Positions 23,701 through 31,606 of a DNA stretch of 41,335 bases are shown here, piece after piece. How positions within the stretch are numbered: the stretch's first letter is position 1; every line of letters starts with the position of its first letter. The notes under the pieces are model-generated. The model saw only the letters and a program-made list of their open reading frames with translations, ran no database searches and had not been told where the DNA came from. The position numbers were made by a program, and so were the translations under genes. The DNA is from a virus, in IMG/VR virus record IMGVR_UViG_3300025671_000154, positions 1 to 41,335 of that record, one strand, 5' to 3'.

Positions 23701-25080
23701 CTATGGACTAGTTAATAGATCAAATCCAAACTTACCGATCATTTGATACATTGCATCTTTAGATGATTGATCTTGTAAGTCTATAGCAGTAGATCTTTCT
23801 AAAGCAGCCATAGCTAAATTATGATTTCTATTAGCTTCATTTTCAGATGCAGTATTTACCCATGATGCTTCATCTCTCCATTGTTGCCATGCAGCAGATA
23901 AAGCCCAGTTAGATAAGTTTAATAAGTTCTGAGCATTCGCTTGGTTAGCAGCATTCGTAGCAGCAGTGTTTGCTGTATTGATTGCTCTTCTCCAAACTAC
24001 ATTTGATTGATCTATTTCTCTTTGATTGTTTACATTAAATTGTTGTCTTTGACTTTCTAATGTTGCATTAAACTGATTAATAGCAGCTTCTCTAGCAGCA
24101 TTAGCTTCATCAACAGCAACTTGATTTTGTGCATTAAGTGCAGCTATTTTATTAGCTTCACTAGTTGCATATTGATTCATAGCATCAGCTCTAACAGCAT
24201 TTTGTTCTGCCATTTGTGCTGACATATTGTCATAAAATTGATTAACTTGATTCTGACTTTGTGCATTAAATTGTAATGCAGCATTCTGTGCAGCTTGGTC
24301 AGATAATAAAAATGTTTGTCTTGCATTTAGATTAGCTAAACTTGTTTGTTGTCTATTAGACAAGTTAGCCATATCCATTTGTAAATATGATTGTGCATTA
24401 ACTATATTAGCTTGTTGATTGTTTGCTAAGTTTTGGAATATCATATCCTTATACGTAGCAGCATCTTGAGCAGCAATAGGTACAGCTGCATTCATAATAC
24501 CTTCAGCTAATGCCTCAGCAGCCATAGAACTAGCACTCATACCTCTTCTATTCATGGCAGCTTCAGTAGCCTTAGCAGCACCTCTAGCCCATACAGGTAA
24601 AGGATTACCCGATTGTATAGCTGTAGTTACTTCTTGTTGTAAAGATTGTAGCTGGCCCTTAACGGTAGCATCAGCAGTAATAGCACCTGTAGCAGCTTGT
24701 GCAGGTGCAGTTAAAGTACCTTGTGCAGCAGTAGCTGTAGGAGTAACCCCTGCTACTTGAGCAGCAGTCATTTGTGCTGCAGCTTGTGCAGTTGGTGCAG
24801 TTGTAGTTGTAGCAGTTGGAGCCGTAGCAGCTGTTATAGTTGGAGCTGTAACAGCAGTTGGAGCAGCAGCAGTCACAGGTGCTTGAACACCTGGCGTAGC
24901 CATTAACTCCCCAGTACCTAACTGTTGTAATTGAGGTGATACAGTTGTGCCTGTAGGAAGCGTTGGCTGTGCTACTATATTTTCAATTAAGGTAACAGCT
25001 TTTTGACTTCCTGTTTGCTCAGCTTGAGCAGGAGCTATTGCACCTTTTTGTAATTGAGTATCATCTGGTGTAGTTGCCAT
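23701..25080 (-). CDS. Ala/Gln-rich internal virion protein, 459 aa
   Basis: Residues about 65-150 are a low-complexity Ala/Thr/Pro tract. Then comes a conserved-looking block, W-A-R-G-A-A-K-A-T-E-A-A-M-N-R-R-G-M-S-A-S-S, and a long Asn/Gln/Ala helical region with many repeats of N-A-Q, probably coiled coil. I know this layout (R-G-x-S-x-S-S then Ala-rich helix) from core proteins of marine podoviruses comparable to T7 gp14/gp15. It heads the block of internal proteins. Confidence 0.6.
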   Translation of the reverse strand: MATTPDDTQLQKGAIAPAQAEQTGSQKAVTLIENIVAQPTLPTGTTVSPQLQQLGTGELMATPGVQAPVTAAAPTAVTAPTITAATAPTATTTTAPTAQAAAQMTAAQVAGVTPTATAAQGTLTAPAQAATGAITADATVKGQLQSLQQEVTTAIQSGNPLPVWARGAAKATEAAMNRRGMSASSMAAEALAEGIMNAAVPIAAQDAATYKDMIFQNLANNQQANIVNAQSYLQMDMANLSNRQQTSLANLNARQTFLLSDQAAQNAALQFNAQSQNQVNQFYDNMSAQMAEQNAVRADAMNQYATSEANKIAALNAQNQVAVDEANAAREAAINQFNATLESQRQQFNVNNQREIDQSNVVWRRAINTANTAATNAANQANAQNLLNLSNWALSAAWQQWRDEASWVNTASENEANRNHNLAMAALERSTAIDLQDQSSKDAMYQMIGKFGFDLLTSP

Positions 25081-25082
25081 AA

Positions 25083-25211
25083 TTATCTTCCTTGTCTATT
25101 ATATTTTTTATAACTTCTTTTTTGTGATTTATTTAATTTTTTCTTATGAACCCCTGGTCTTTTTCTAGGTTTTGGTCTTGGTACAAAGTGTAAAAAATTT
25201 ACTTTTGCCAT
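25083..25211 (-). CDS. Small very basic protein, 42 aa
   Basis: The peptide has P-R-P-K-P-R-K-R-P-G-V-H-K-K-K-L-N-K, then R-S-Y-K-K-Y-N-R-Q-G-R. The R-P-G-V-H-K-K-x-L-N-K and K-Y-N-R-Q-G blocks recall short conserved proteins of marine phages. It occupies the only sizeable gap between the oxygenase and the 459-aa gene. The ribosome binding site is weak. The charge suggests DNA or RNA binding. Confidence 0.6.
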   Translation of the reverse strand: MAKVNFLHFVPRPKPRKRPGVHKKKLNKSQKRSYKKYNRQGR

Positions 25212-25234
25212 ATAAAATTAAAGTATCAACTTTG

Positions 25235-25813
25235 TTATTTAAACTGTTTTCCAGTTACCCAAGCAACCAAAGAATTTCTTTCTCCTTTTGTTACAGGTTT
25301 TACCTCATGCAACATATAAGATGGAAATAAAACTAATGTTCCTTGTTCTTTTTTCATTTCTGTACCTTTTTCATCTTCATATAAGATTAATTCTCCACCC
25401 TCATATTCTTTAGAATTAGTAAGTTGAATTGATAATGATAATTTTCTTATTACCATATTTAATGCTCTATCAATGTGTTTTTCATATTTATCAGATGGTG
25501 CTTTATAGTTTGTAAATTGTAATCCCTCATTTAAACCATGAAGATCAAATTGAAAAAATCTATCATTAAGATTTAAAACTATATCTGTAATTCTTCTATA
25601 CACCCAATCTAAATTATCATTAGGATTTAACCAAGTTATTTGACTTAATCTAGCATCTGTTTTACCTTTAGTTTTTCCTTTAATTAAACCTTTATCTTTT
25701 CCAATTTTAATTATTTTTTTACATTCTTCAGGAGTAAATGCTTTTTCCCAATAAGCATAGGTACAAACTTTATCTAACTTAAAAGACCAAGATGGATTAT
25801 TAAATTTTTTCAC
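25235..25813 (-). CDS. 2-oxoglutarate/Fe(II)-dependent oxygenase (prolyl-hydroxylase type)
   Basis: The 192-aa product has the complete iron and co-substrate set of the P4H/PKHD family: H113-x-D115 (Y-E-K-H-I-D-R-A), H169 (M-L-H-E-V) and R179 for 2-oxoglutarate (K-G-E-R-N-S). The sheet segments L-S-L-S-I-Q-L, G-G-E-L-I-L and T-L-V-L-F-P-S complete the double-stranded beta-helix. It hydroxylates an unknown substrate; protein side chains or nucleobases are possible. It is the only clear enzyme inside the tail/virion block and lies two genes after the polyglycine adhesin. Confidence 0.85.
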   Translation of the reverse strand: MKKFNNPSWSFKLDKVCTYAYWEKAFTPEECKKIIKIGKDKGLIKGKTKGKTDARLSQITWLNPNDNLDWVYRRITDIVLNLNDRFFQFDLHGLNEGLQFTNYKAPSDKYEKHIDRALNMVIRKLSLSIQLTNSKEYEGGELILYEDEKGTEMKKEQGTLVLFPSYMLHEVKPVTKGERNSLVAWVTGKQFK

Positions 25814-25828
25814 ACCACTAATTTAATT

Positions 25829-26206
25829 TTATTCTATTAAATCCCAAGATTGATTAGTTTCATTCCAATTATATCTTTGACCATCTGTAGGATAAGCAAC
25901 TGGTGCTTCCCAAAGACAAGTTGTTTCATTTAATATCCAACTATTATAAGTTTTTGGTGGAATAAAAGCATCTCTAGTTTGGTCATAAGTATAACCAATT
26001 CCAGCATAATTTTTTCTAAATGGTGTACCATCTAATTTATGAATACCACCATGTGTATTATAAGATGTTTGTTTCCAAACTGCTCTATCTTTATATAGGT
26101 TTTGTAAAAATTCAACACCAGCTTGTTCGGTTGTTGCAATATCATTTGATACTACTTCAACTCTTTGAATTATATTTCCTACTCCTAATTTTGCAAAATG
26201 TGCCAT
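25829..26206 (-). CDS. Conserved virion-region protein, 125 aa
   Basis: The sequence contains A-H-F-A-K-L near the start, F-R-K-N-Y-A-G-I-G-Y-T-Y-D in the middle, then D-A-F-I-P-P and a C-terminal W-N-E-T-N-Q-S-W-D. This is a very common protein type of marine cyanophages and pelagiphages, encoded near tail fibre genes. It is probably a small structural protein. Short gaps on both sides keep it in the operon. Confidence 0.7.
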   Translation of the reverse strand: MAHFAKLGVGNIIQRVEVVSNDIATTEQAGVEFLQNLYKDRAVWKQTSYNTHGGIHKLDGTPFRKNYAGIGYTYDQTRDAFIPPKTYNSWILNETTCLWEAPVAYPTDGQRYNWNETNQSWDLIE

Positions 26207-26209
26207 AAA

Positions 26210-27514
26210 TTATCCTGTATAAGTTCCACTTCCTGTAAATGTTAATATTGTATCTGAACCAGATGTTCCTACTGTTGGACTTCCTGTTGTAGTACCAGAA
26301 TAACTTGCAGTTGGCATTCTCAAAATTACAACTCCACTTCCTCCATCTCCACCAGTACCAGGAGAGCTTGATTGACCTCCACCACCACCACCACCTGTAT
26401 TAGCAGTTCCGTTTCCTGGTAAAACACCTCCTGTAGTACCACCATCTCCTCCACCACCATCTCCTCCTGGAGGTTGAGTTGGACTTTCTATATTTCCACC
26501 TCCTCCACCACCTCTTGTAACAGCAGAACCTGTTATTGAAGATGATAAACCATCTCCACCATATGCTTGTCCATCTGTATTGCCAGCTTCTCCAGCACCA
26601 CCACCACCTCCAGCTTCTAAAGCTGGAGAATTTCCATTTCCTCCAGCATAACCTTGATTAGCAGTTCCAGGCTGACCTCCACCAGTAGTAGTAGCACTAC
26701 CACCTCCACCAGAACCACCTGAATCTCCACTAGTAATAGGGCCATTTCCATTACCACCACCTCCACCACCATTTGATGTGATTGTAGTAATATCTGAACC
26801 AGAAAGTGAAGAATCTGTACCAGCAACACCATTAGCTGGACTTCCTGTTGCACCAGCACCACCAGCACCTACTGTAATTGTATAAACTGTACCACCATTA
26901 AAAGTTAAAGAACTTTCTGAAGAACCTCCACCACCAGATGTTTCTGTAGAGTAAGAATTTCTATATCCTCCAGCACCGCCTCCGCCTCCTCTATCAAATC
27001 CTCCACCACCTCCTCCAGCGATAACTAAAAAATCTACTGAATAAGTCTGTGGAGTTTCTAAAGTAACATCATCATCAACACTTGGAATCCAACCTTGTGT
27101 TGCACCAGAATAAACTATTCTTACTGATTGACCATTAACATCATAGACAGGATTAGGAGATGAGTTTCCTTGAAAATTTAAACTGTTAGGGTTTATTGTA
27201 ACATTATTTGTTGCCCAATTTCTTGCATAATCTGAAAATTCTATTGTATCTCCAACACTTGCTGATCCTGGAAGTGTAACAGTACAAGCATTTGATGTTG
27301 TATCAATCCAATAACCATTACCAGCTACCGCTGATAAAGTTGTTCCTGTAACAATACTTGATTGCCATTGAATACCACCACCTACAAATTCTGCACCTGA
27401 AGCAACTTGTACGGTATCCCCAGATTTACCAATAGTAATAGTACCAGCACTCTCGTTGATAATATTATTACCATCTTGATCTTGAATTGTATCTACTTTA
27501 AGTATACTAGCCAT
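26210..27514 (-). CDS. Glycine-rich tail adhesin, 434 aa
   Basis: An N-terminal module (L-K-V-D-T-I, then I-G-K-S-G-D-T-V) resembles those of the small fibres at 27773 and 30663 and probably anchors to the virion. Residues about 90-150 are beta-rich. From about 165 to 400 the protein is a glycine-rich domain opening F-L-V-I-A-G-G-G-G-G-G, with repeated G-G-G-G-G-A-G-G and G-G-x-G-G-S runs. This is the composition of polyglycine-II adhesins such as phage S16 gp38. The end (V-V-I-L-R-M) returns to a beta strand. It is probably receptor-binding. Confidence 0.75.
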   Translation of the reverse strand: MASILKVDTIQDQDGNNIINESAGTITIGKSGDTVQVASGAEFVGGGIQWQSSIVTGTTLSAVAGNGYWIDTTSNACTVTLPGSASVGDTIEFSDYARNWATNNVTINPNSLNFQGNSSPNPVYDVNGQSVRIVYSGATQGWIPSVDDDVTLETPQTYSVDFLVIAGGGGGGFDRGGGGGAGGYRNSYSTETSGGGGSSESSLTFNGGTVYTITVGAGGAGATGSPANGVAGTDSSLSGSDITTITSNGGGGGGNGNGPITSGDSGGSGGGGSATTTGGGQPGTANQGYAGGNGNSPALEAGGGGGAGEAGNTDGQAYGGDGLSSSITGSAVTRGGGGGGNIESPTQPPGGDGGGGDGGTTGGVLPGNGTANTGGGGGGGQSSSPGTGGDGGSGVVILRMPTASYSGTTTGSPTVGTSGSDTILTFTGSGTYTG

Positions 27515-27515
27515 A

Positions 27516-27776
27516 TTATACTCCTATTAATGCTTTTACTTCGGATTCTGTCAATCCTAAGTCTAAAAGTTTTTGTTTGCCAGATGCTTTTTTATTTATT
27601 GCGTCTTGCTTTTCTTGTTCTATTTCAGCTTCAACAGTTGGTATCATAGCTTTAATATCTTCTTTAGAAATAGGTGTAGTATTTTTATGCCATTCTATTT
27701 CGCAAGTATCAATATCATTTCCTCTTACAGTTACGATTGCACTAGGATTTATTTTAAGTATTGCTTCTATAATCAT
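27516..27776 (-). CDS. Small tail-associated protein, 86 aa
   Basis: The N-terminal part looks like a beta hairpin (A-I-V-T-V-R-G-N-D-I), followed by a helical Lys/Glu region and a C-terminal A-S-G-K-Q-K-L-L-D-L-G-L-T-E-S-E-V. That end matches short proteins found beside tail fibre genes, possibly assembly helpers. It overlaps the preceding fibre gene by 4 bases and is 1 base from the adhesin gene, so it could act on either. Confidence 0.55.
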   Translation of the reverse strand: MIIEAILKINPSAIVTVRGNDIDTCEIEWHKNTTPISKEDIKAMIPTVEAEIEQEKQDAINKKASGKQKLLDLGLTESEVKALIGV

Positions 27777-28528
27777 GCTTCTATCTCCATAATAGTTAAA
27801 CTTACATTCCAGTTACCACCATCTGTTGTATTAAAATAAACTGCATTTGCTGTTTCACTTCTAAAATATGGTGTATATGTAACTGCACTTGTAGTGTTAG
27901 GAGTATCTAAAAAACTGAAACTGTGTGGTAATTGCATTTGACCAGCAGCACTAATTGCATTCATTACATAACCTACTTGTGATGTATTACTATCAACATC
28001 TGTTACACTCATACCACTATATGAACCAGCACCAATTTTTCTATGCATTCTAACTTTCATTTCTCTATTTTCGCCTACATAAGCATTTCCACCATTCATA
28101 AGAATTAAAATTTTATTACTTGCTGATGATGGTGTTAAAGAAACCTCAAAATCTGAATCTGCTTGTACATAACTACCACTACTTGTATTTACATCTCCAC
28201 CCCAATTAACAGTAGCAACTTGTAAAACTTTACCACCACCAGCTTCTGCAAAAGTATTATCTCCTCTTAAAAAGGTTGTAGCATCTTTAGTTCCTGTTGC
28301 TGATAAATCTGCTAATGCAATATTTCCAGTTAAATTTAATTTAGAATAATCTATAGCTGCTGAAGCATTTACTTTAGCATTAGTAACTGTTCCATCAGGC
28401 AATGTAACTGTACTATTAGAAGTATCTAAAGTTACTCCAGTAGGTACTGTAAATGTATCACCACTATCACCTAAAGTGACATCAGTTCCTGAACGTGGAC
28501 TTATTTTATTTACTTTTACTTCTGACAT
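27773..28528 (-). CDS. Small tail fibre/adhesin, 251 aa
   Basis: The N-terminal module (V-N-K-I-S-P-R-S-G-T, then L-G-D-S-G-D-T-F) is shared with the 30663 and 26210 proteins. A linker with N-A-S-A-A-I-D-Y-S-K-L follows, like one in the 505-aa fibre. The C-terminal domain (about 100-251) is a beta-rich head with G-S-Y-V-Q-A-D-S-D-F-E-V, probably receptor-binding. Trimeric fibre architecture is likely from the family but cannot be seen directly. Confidence 0.65.
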   Translation of the reverse strand: MSEVKVNKISPRSGTDVTLGDSGDTFTVPTGVTLDTSNSTVTLPDGTVTNAKVNASAAIDYSKLNLTGNIALADLSATGTKDATTFLRGDNTFAEAGGGKVLQVATVNWGGDVNTSSGSYVQADSDFEVSLTPSSASNKILILMNGGNAYVGENREMKVRMHRKIGAGSYSGMSVTDVDSNTSQVGYVMNAISAAGQMQLPHSFSFLDTPNTTSAVTYTPYFRSETANAVYFNTTDGGNWNVSLTIMEIEA

Positions 28529-28530
28529 AA

Positions 28531-28818
28531 TTACGGTTTAGTTGGCCATGTAACATTATTTACATCGTCAACATTTGTTAAATTGTTAGTAATATCTCTT
28601 AAACTTTGTCTATAAATTTCCCAAGATGTTTTATCTGCTATTGGAGAATCTGACATCATAACCCAATCGCATGATGCAAGAAGTCTATCTCTTTTACTTC
28701 TTAAATCTGCCATAGCTCTATCGAATGCACCTGCATTCCAAGCAGCTTCTTCAGCTTGTCTTTGTGCGATTTCCTCTGGTGTTAGAGGTACTTGTATTCC
28801 ATTTACTAATTTGTGCAT
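28531..28818 (-). CDS. Tail fibre assembly chaperone-like protein (Phage_tail_APC type)
   Basis: The 95-aa product has R-D-R-L-L-A-S-C-D-W, then S-W-E-I-Y-R-Q-S-L-R-D-I-T and the ending V-T-W-P-T-K-P. This is the signature of the Phage_tail_APC family as I recall it. These proteins help fold or attach tail fibres. The gene lies between the three paralogous fibres and the 251-aa fibre, which it may serve. Confidence 0.75.
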   Translation of the reverse strand: MHKLVNGIQVPLTPEEIAQRQAEEAAWNAGAFDRAMADLRSKRDRLLASCDWVMMSDSPIADKTSWEIYRQSLRDITNNLTNVDDVNNVTWPTKP

Positions 28819-28835
28819 AATGTTCTCCTTATAAA

Positions 28836-29435
28836 TTAATTTACTCCGAATAGCAATATTTCTCCACTATCTATGTTTCCACTAGACATTTGGAATTTGA
28901 TAGCATCTATTGCTGATGTAGTGTTCCCATACCCAGCAGTATATACATTTTTTGTAGCATTATCATCAGTACAAGTATTAGAATTGGAAATAAAATGTTT
29001 AACATAAGTAGTAGAACTTGGATTAAACAAATGTAAATATCCACTAACATTTTGATCTGCATCTGAACCAACACCATCAACTATATTTGCAAAAGCAGTT
29101 GATTGAGCTAAATCTTGTCCTGTTGAATAAAGCAAACCAGCAGAACTATCACTTTCATAGTGTACTGCTCTAAAAAATGTAGTAGTTTTTGTAACATTAT
29201 AATTAGAACCAGAATCTGTAGAAAAGTTAAATTGAAATTTAGGATTATCTACACTTGGATGTATGTTTACAAAATAAAAAACATATTCCTTATATGTACT
29301 ATCAATACCAGATGTGAACTCTATACTAGCAGATGCACTAGCAGTAGCTTTTGAGATAAATTTTAAATCTGCACCAAAGCCAGATGCCATTGAGCCATTG
29401 TCGAATATTGTTGTGCCGTTAGATATTAAACCCAT
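28836..29435 (-). CDS. Tail surface protein, paralogue 3 of 3
   Basis: The 199-aa product has the same layout as its two upstream neighbours: N-terminal I-S-N-G-T-T-I-F-D-N-G, then A-S-A-S-A-S-I-E-F-T-S-G-I-D-S-T-Y, I-H-P-S, S-G-S-N-Y-N-V-T-K-T, L-F-N-P-S-S-T-T and a C-terminal S-G-N-I-D-S-G-E-I. It is beta-rich, with no enzyme motif. It was probably made by tandem duplication. Its start overlaps the previous stop. Confidence 0.7.
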   Translation of the reverse strand: MGLISNGTTIFDNGSMASGFGADLKFISKATASASASIEFTSGIDSTYKEYVFYFVNIHPSVDNPKFQFNFSTDSGSNYNVTKTTTFFRAVHYESDSSAGLLYSTGQDLAQSTAFANIVDGVGSDADQNVSGYLHLFNPSSTTYVKHFISNSNTCTDDNATKNVYTAGYGNTTSAIDAIKFQMSSGNIDSGEILLFGVN

Positions 29436-30049
29436 TATTTTACTCCATACATTTTGATTATGCCATCATCTATGTTGCCAGATGCATATTTAAAATCAAT
29501 TGCATTGATGGCACTAGTAGTATTCCCATACCCAGCTACATAAGCATTTACTGTGTAAGCAACAGAACTATTATCAACAAAATTACTATTTGAAATAAAA
29601 TGTTTTACAAAAGTGGTATTACTTGGATTAAAAAGAATTAAAGTTCCTGAAAAAGACCTATCAGCTTGATTTGCACCTGCAGCACCTCCCATAGTTAAAT
29701 TTTGGTAGGCAGTTGATTGTGCTAAATCTTGGTTAGTATCATAAGCTAATATATTATCATTATCACCTTCAGTATGATAAGCACCAAAATTTGTGCTTGT
29801 TTTTGTTACATTGTAATTACTTCCACCATCTGTACTTAAATTAAAAGTAAAATTAGAATTTGTTGATGGGTGTATGTTTATTAATTTAAAAACATAAACA
29901 TCATAAGTAGAATCTATCCCAGATGTAAATTCTATAGATGCACTTGCACTTGCTGTTTGAGTTGAAAGTAATATTAAACTTCCTGTTGGTACTCCAGCAT
30001 CTAAAGCACCATTGTCTATTAAAGTTGTTCCACCTGATACTACTGCCAT
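29435..30049 (-). CDS. Tail surface protein, paralogue 2 of 3
   Basis: The 204-aa middle copy shares A-S-A-S-A-S-I-E-F-T-S-G-I-D-S-T-Y, the Y-N-V-T-K-T block, L-F-N-P-S-N-T-T-F-V-K-H-F and the closing S-G-N-I-D-D-G-I-I-K-M-Y-G with its neighbours, while the loops (about 85-125 and 155-175) differ. This pattern, a conserved frame with variable loops, fits a receptor-binding or decoration protein. The stop overlaps the next start. Confidence 0.7.
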   Translation of the reverse strand: MAVVSGGTTLIDNGALDAGVPTGSLILLSTQTASASASIEFTSGIDSTYDVYVFKLINIHPSTNSNFTFNLSTDGGSNYNVTKTSTNFGAYHTEGDNDNILAYDTNQDLAQSTAYQNLTMGGAAGANQADRSFSGTLILFNPSNTTFVKHFISNSNFVDNSSVAYTVNAYVAGYGNTTSAINAIDFKYASGNIDDGIIKMYGVK

Positions 30050-30660
30050 TAGCTATCCTTTATTCCATATAGTTTTATTGTGCCAGAATCTATGTTGCCA
30101 GAACCAAATTTAAATCTTACACCATTTACTGCTGATGTTGTGTTACAATATCCACCAGAAAATTGTTCTTCAGTGTATGGTGGACTAGATGTATCAAATG
30201 AATTTGCAATAGTCATATAATGTTTTACAAATGTTGTACTTGATGGATTAAATAATTCTAAAGAACCACTTACTCCACTATCATTATCATTAACAACTGA
30301 ACCACCAGCTATCATTTGTTCTCCAGTAGATTGTGCAGTATGTAATGAAGTAGCATAACCTAAAAATGGACTTGTACCATTTTCCCTATGATAGGCTTGA
30401 AAACCAGCAGAAGTTTTAGTTACATTGTAGTTAGAACCTCCATCACTAGAAAAATTAACTTGAAATGGAACTGTACTATTACTTGGGTGGCAGTTTATAA
30501 ACTCAAAACGATATATTGGATAGGTGCTATCTATTCCACTTGTAAATTCTATTGAGGCTGAAGCTGATGCGGTTTGTTCAGATATTAAAACTAAATTTCC
30601 TAGACTAGCTTGAAATGCACCAGCATCTAAAATTGTAGTGCCATTGGAGATAAAAGCCAT
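30049..30660 (-). CDS. Tail surface protein, paralogue 1 of 3
   Basis: The 203-aa first copy of the tandem set has I-S-N-G-T-T-I-L-D-A-G, A-S-A-S-A-S-I-E-F-T-S-G-I-D-S-T-Y, L-F-N-P-S-S-T-T-F-V-K-H-Y and S-G-N-I-D-S-G-T-I-K-L-Y-G. I recall the same family as single genes in marine phage tail regions. Its loops differ from those of the other two copies. A virion surface role is inferred from the family and place. Confidence 0.7.
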   Translation of the reverse strand: MAFISNGTTILDAGAFQASLGNLVLISEQTASASASIEFTSGIDSTYPIYRFEFINCHPSNSTVPFQVNFSSDGGSNYNVTKTSAGFQAYHRENGTSPFLGYATSLHTAQSTGEQMIAGGSVVNDNDSGVSGSLELFNPSSTTFVKHYMTIANSFDTSSPPYTEEQFSGGYCNTTSAVNGVRFKFGSGNIDSGTIKLYGIKDS

Positions 30661-30662
30661 TT

Positions 30663-31073
30663 CTAAATCTCCTCTAGTTTAAACTTATATTTTTTACCTG
30701 ATTTTCTATTTATTAAGAATAAATCTTCTGATCCTTCTTGAATAGTCCAAGAACCTTTAGTGCCATCAACATCATTACCTGTTTTTGATTCATTATTTAA
30801 ATTTAAGTCTCCAGTATATATGTTAGCCCAAACTTTAGATGATGAACCTAAATCGTAAGTATCTGTAGTAGAAGGTATTAAACTTCCTGTAATTTCTTTT
30901 GAGTTAATATCTAAGTTACCACCTAATTGTGGCGTAGTATCACTTACTAAATCTACTGCCCCTGCTGGAAGAGTTACTGTTGCATTCGATAAATCTACTG
31001 TATCTCCAGATTCACCAACAGTTAATGTTGTGCCAGATTGTGGTGCGACTGTATCGACTTCAATTTTACTCAT
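30663..31073 (-). CDS. Short fibre protein with shared N-terminal module, 136 aa
   Basis: The N terminus (K-I-E-V-D-T-V-A-P-Q-S-G-T-T-L-T-V-G-E-S-G-D-T in two adjoining blocks) belongs to the shared attachment module. Then come P-Q-L-G-G-N-L-D and D-T-Y-D-L-G-S-S-S-K-V-W-A-N-I-Y, a repeat-type shaft motif common in fibres. The end is short and charged (K-Y-K-F-K-L-E-E-I) with no separate head, so it may be an adaptor fibre to which other adhesins bind. Confidence 0.65.
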   Translation of the reverse strand: MSKIEVDTVAPQSGTTLTVGESGDTVDLSNATVTLPAGAVDLVSDTTPQLGGNLDINSKEITGSLIPSTTDTYDLGSSSKVWANIYTGDLNLNNESKTGNDVDGTKGSWTIQEGSEDLFLINRKSGKKYKFKLEEI

Positions 31074-31243
31074 TAAATTATTACCAATGTTCCTGTTACT
31101 GTCACTGTTTCAGTAAAAGTAACTGGGCCTGCAAGTACTGCAGATTCAATTTCCATTTTCTTATCCATCACTTGTGCATGATGGTAAATATCTTCTGACG
31201 CAGGTTTATCCCCTACATATACTGTTCCATTTACTTCACTCAT
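31073..31243 (-). CDS. Small virion-region protein, 56 aa
   Basis: AGGAGA is followed by the ATG, and the stop overlaps the next start (TAATG). The peptide has V-N-G-T-V-Y-V-G-D-K-P-A, a short helix with H-H-A-Q-V-M-D-K-K, and a beta-like end (V-T-F-T-E-T-V-T-V-T-G-T). It fits exactly between two fibre-region genes and is a likely real short gene. Function unknown. Confidence 0.65.
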   Translation of the reverse strand: MSEVNGTVYVGDKPASEDIYHHAQVMDKKMEIESAVLAGPVTFTETVTVTGTLVII

Positions 31244-31251
31244 GTTGTCTC

Positions 31252-31581
31252 CTATGTACTAATACTATCAACTCTGCTTAACCATGCATCAACACTTGTT
31301 GCTGCACTAGCTAAACCATACAATACATCACCAGATTGTAATACAATTTTAGCACCACCTTGAATTAGTTCAACTGAACTAGCAGGTGGAATACTTAAAT
31401 CTTTTGCTACATATCTGTCTGTACCTACTCCACCTTTATCAATATAAACATCTACAGTTACTGAACTAGCTGTAGTATTGGTTAGTCTTAAACCAATAAT
31501 AGCATCGTCAGAATCTGCAGTTAATAGAGTAGTTTCAGAGTTTGTGATTTGTGTGCCAGTTGATTCAAAATCCTGTGCCAT
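31252..31581 (-). CDS. Small beta-rich virion protein, 109 aa
   Basis: The product has a beta-sandwich look: I-I-G-L-R-L-T-N, then V-T-V-D-V-Y-I, Y-V-A-K-D-L-S-I-P-P-A-S-S-V-E-L and G-L-A-S-A-A-T-S-V-D-A-W. It resembles the 14259 protein in layout. It is the first gene after a consensus promoter, with ribosome binding site AAGGAGA, so it is probably abundant. A decoration or tail tip role is inference. Confidence 0.6.
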   Translation of the reverse strand: MAQDFESTGTQITNSETTLLTADSDDAIIGLRLTNTTASSVTVDVYIDKGGVGTDRYVAKDLSIPPASSVELIQGGAKIVLQSGDVLYGLASAATSVDAWLSRVDSIST

Positions 31582-31606
31582 TGTTTATTTTCTCCTTATT
31601 TATAAT

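Noticed and set aside
24554-24906. Two + strand frames rich in Ala/Val or Ser/Cys opposite the 459-aa gene
   Set aside because: They are antisense images of the low-complexity Ala/Thr/Pro tract, with no ribosome binding sites.
26617-26868. 83-codon frame inside the adhesin gene on the same strand
   Set aside because: It is made of Leu/Val/Glu repeats produced by reading Gly codon runs out of frame.
26314-27022. CRISPR-like or satellite repeat suggested by repeated CCACC runs
   Set aside because: The pattern is codon repetition for glycine in the adhesin, irregular in spacing, with no spacer structure.
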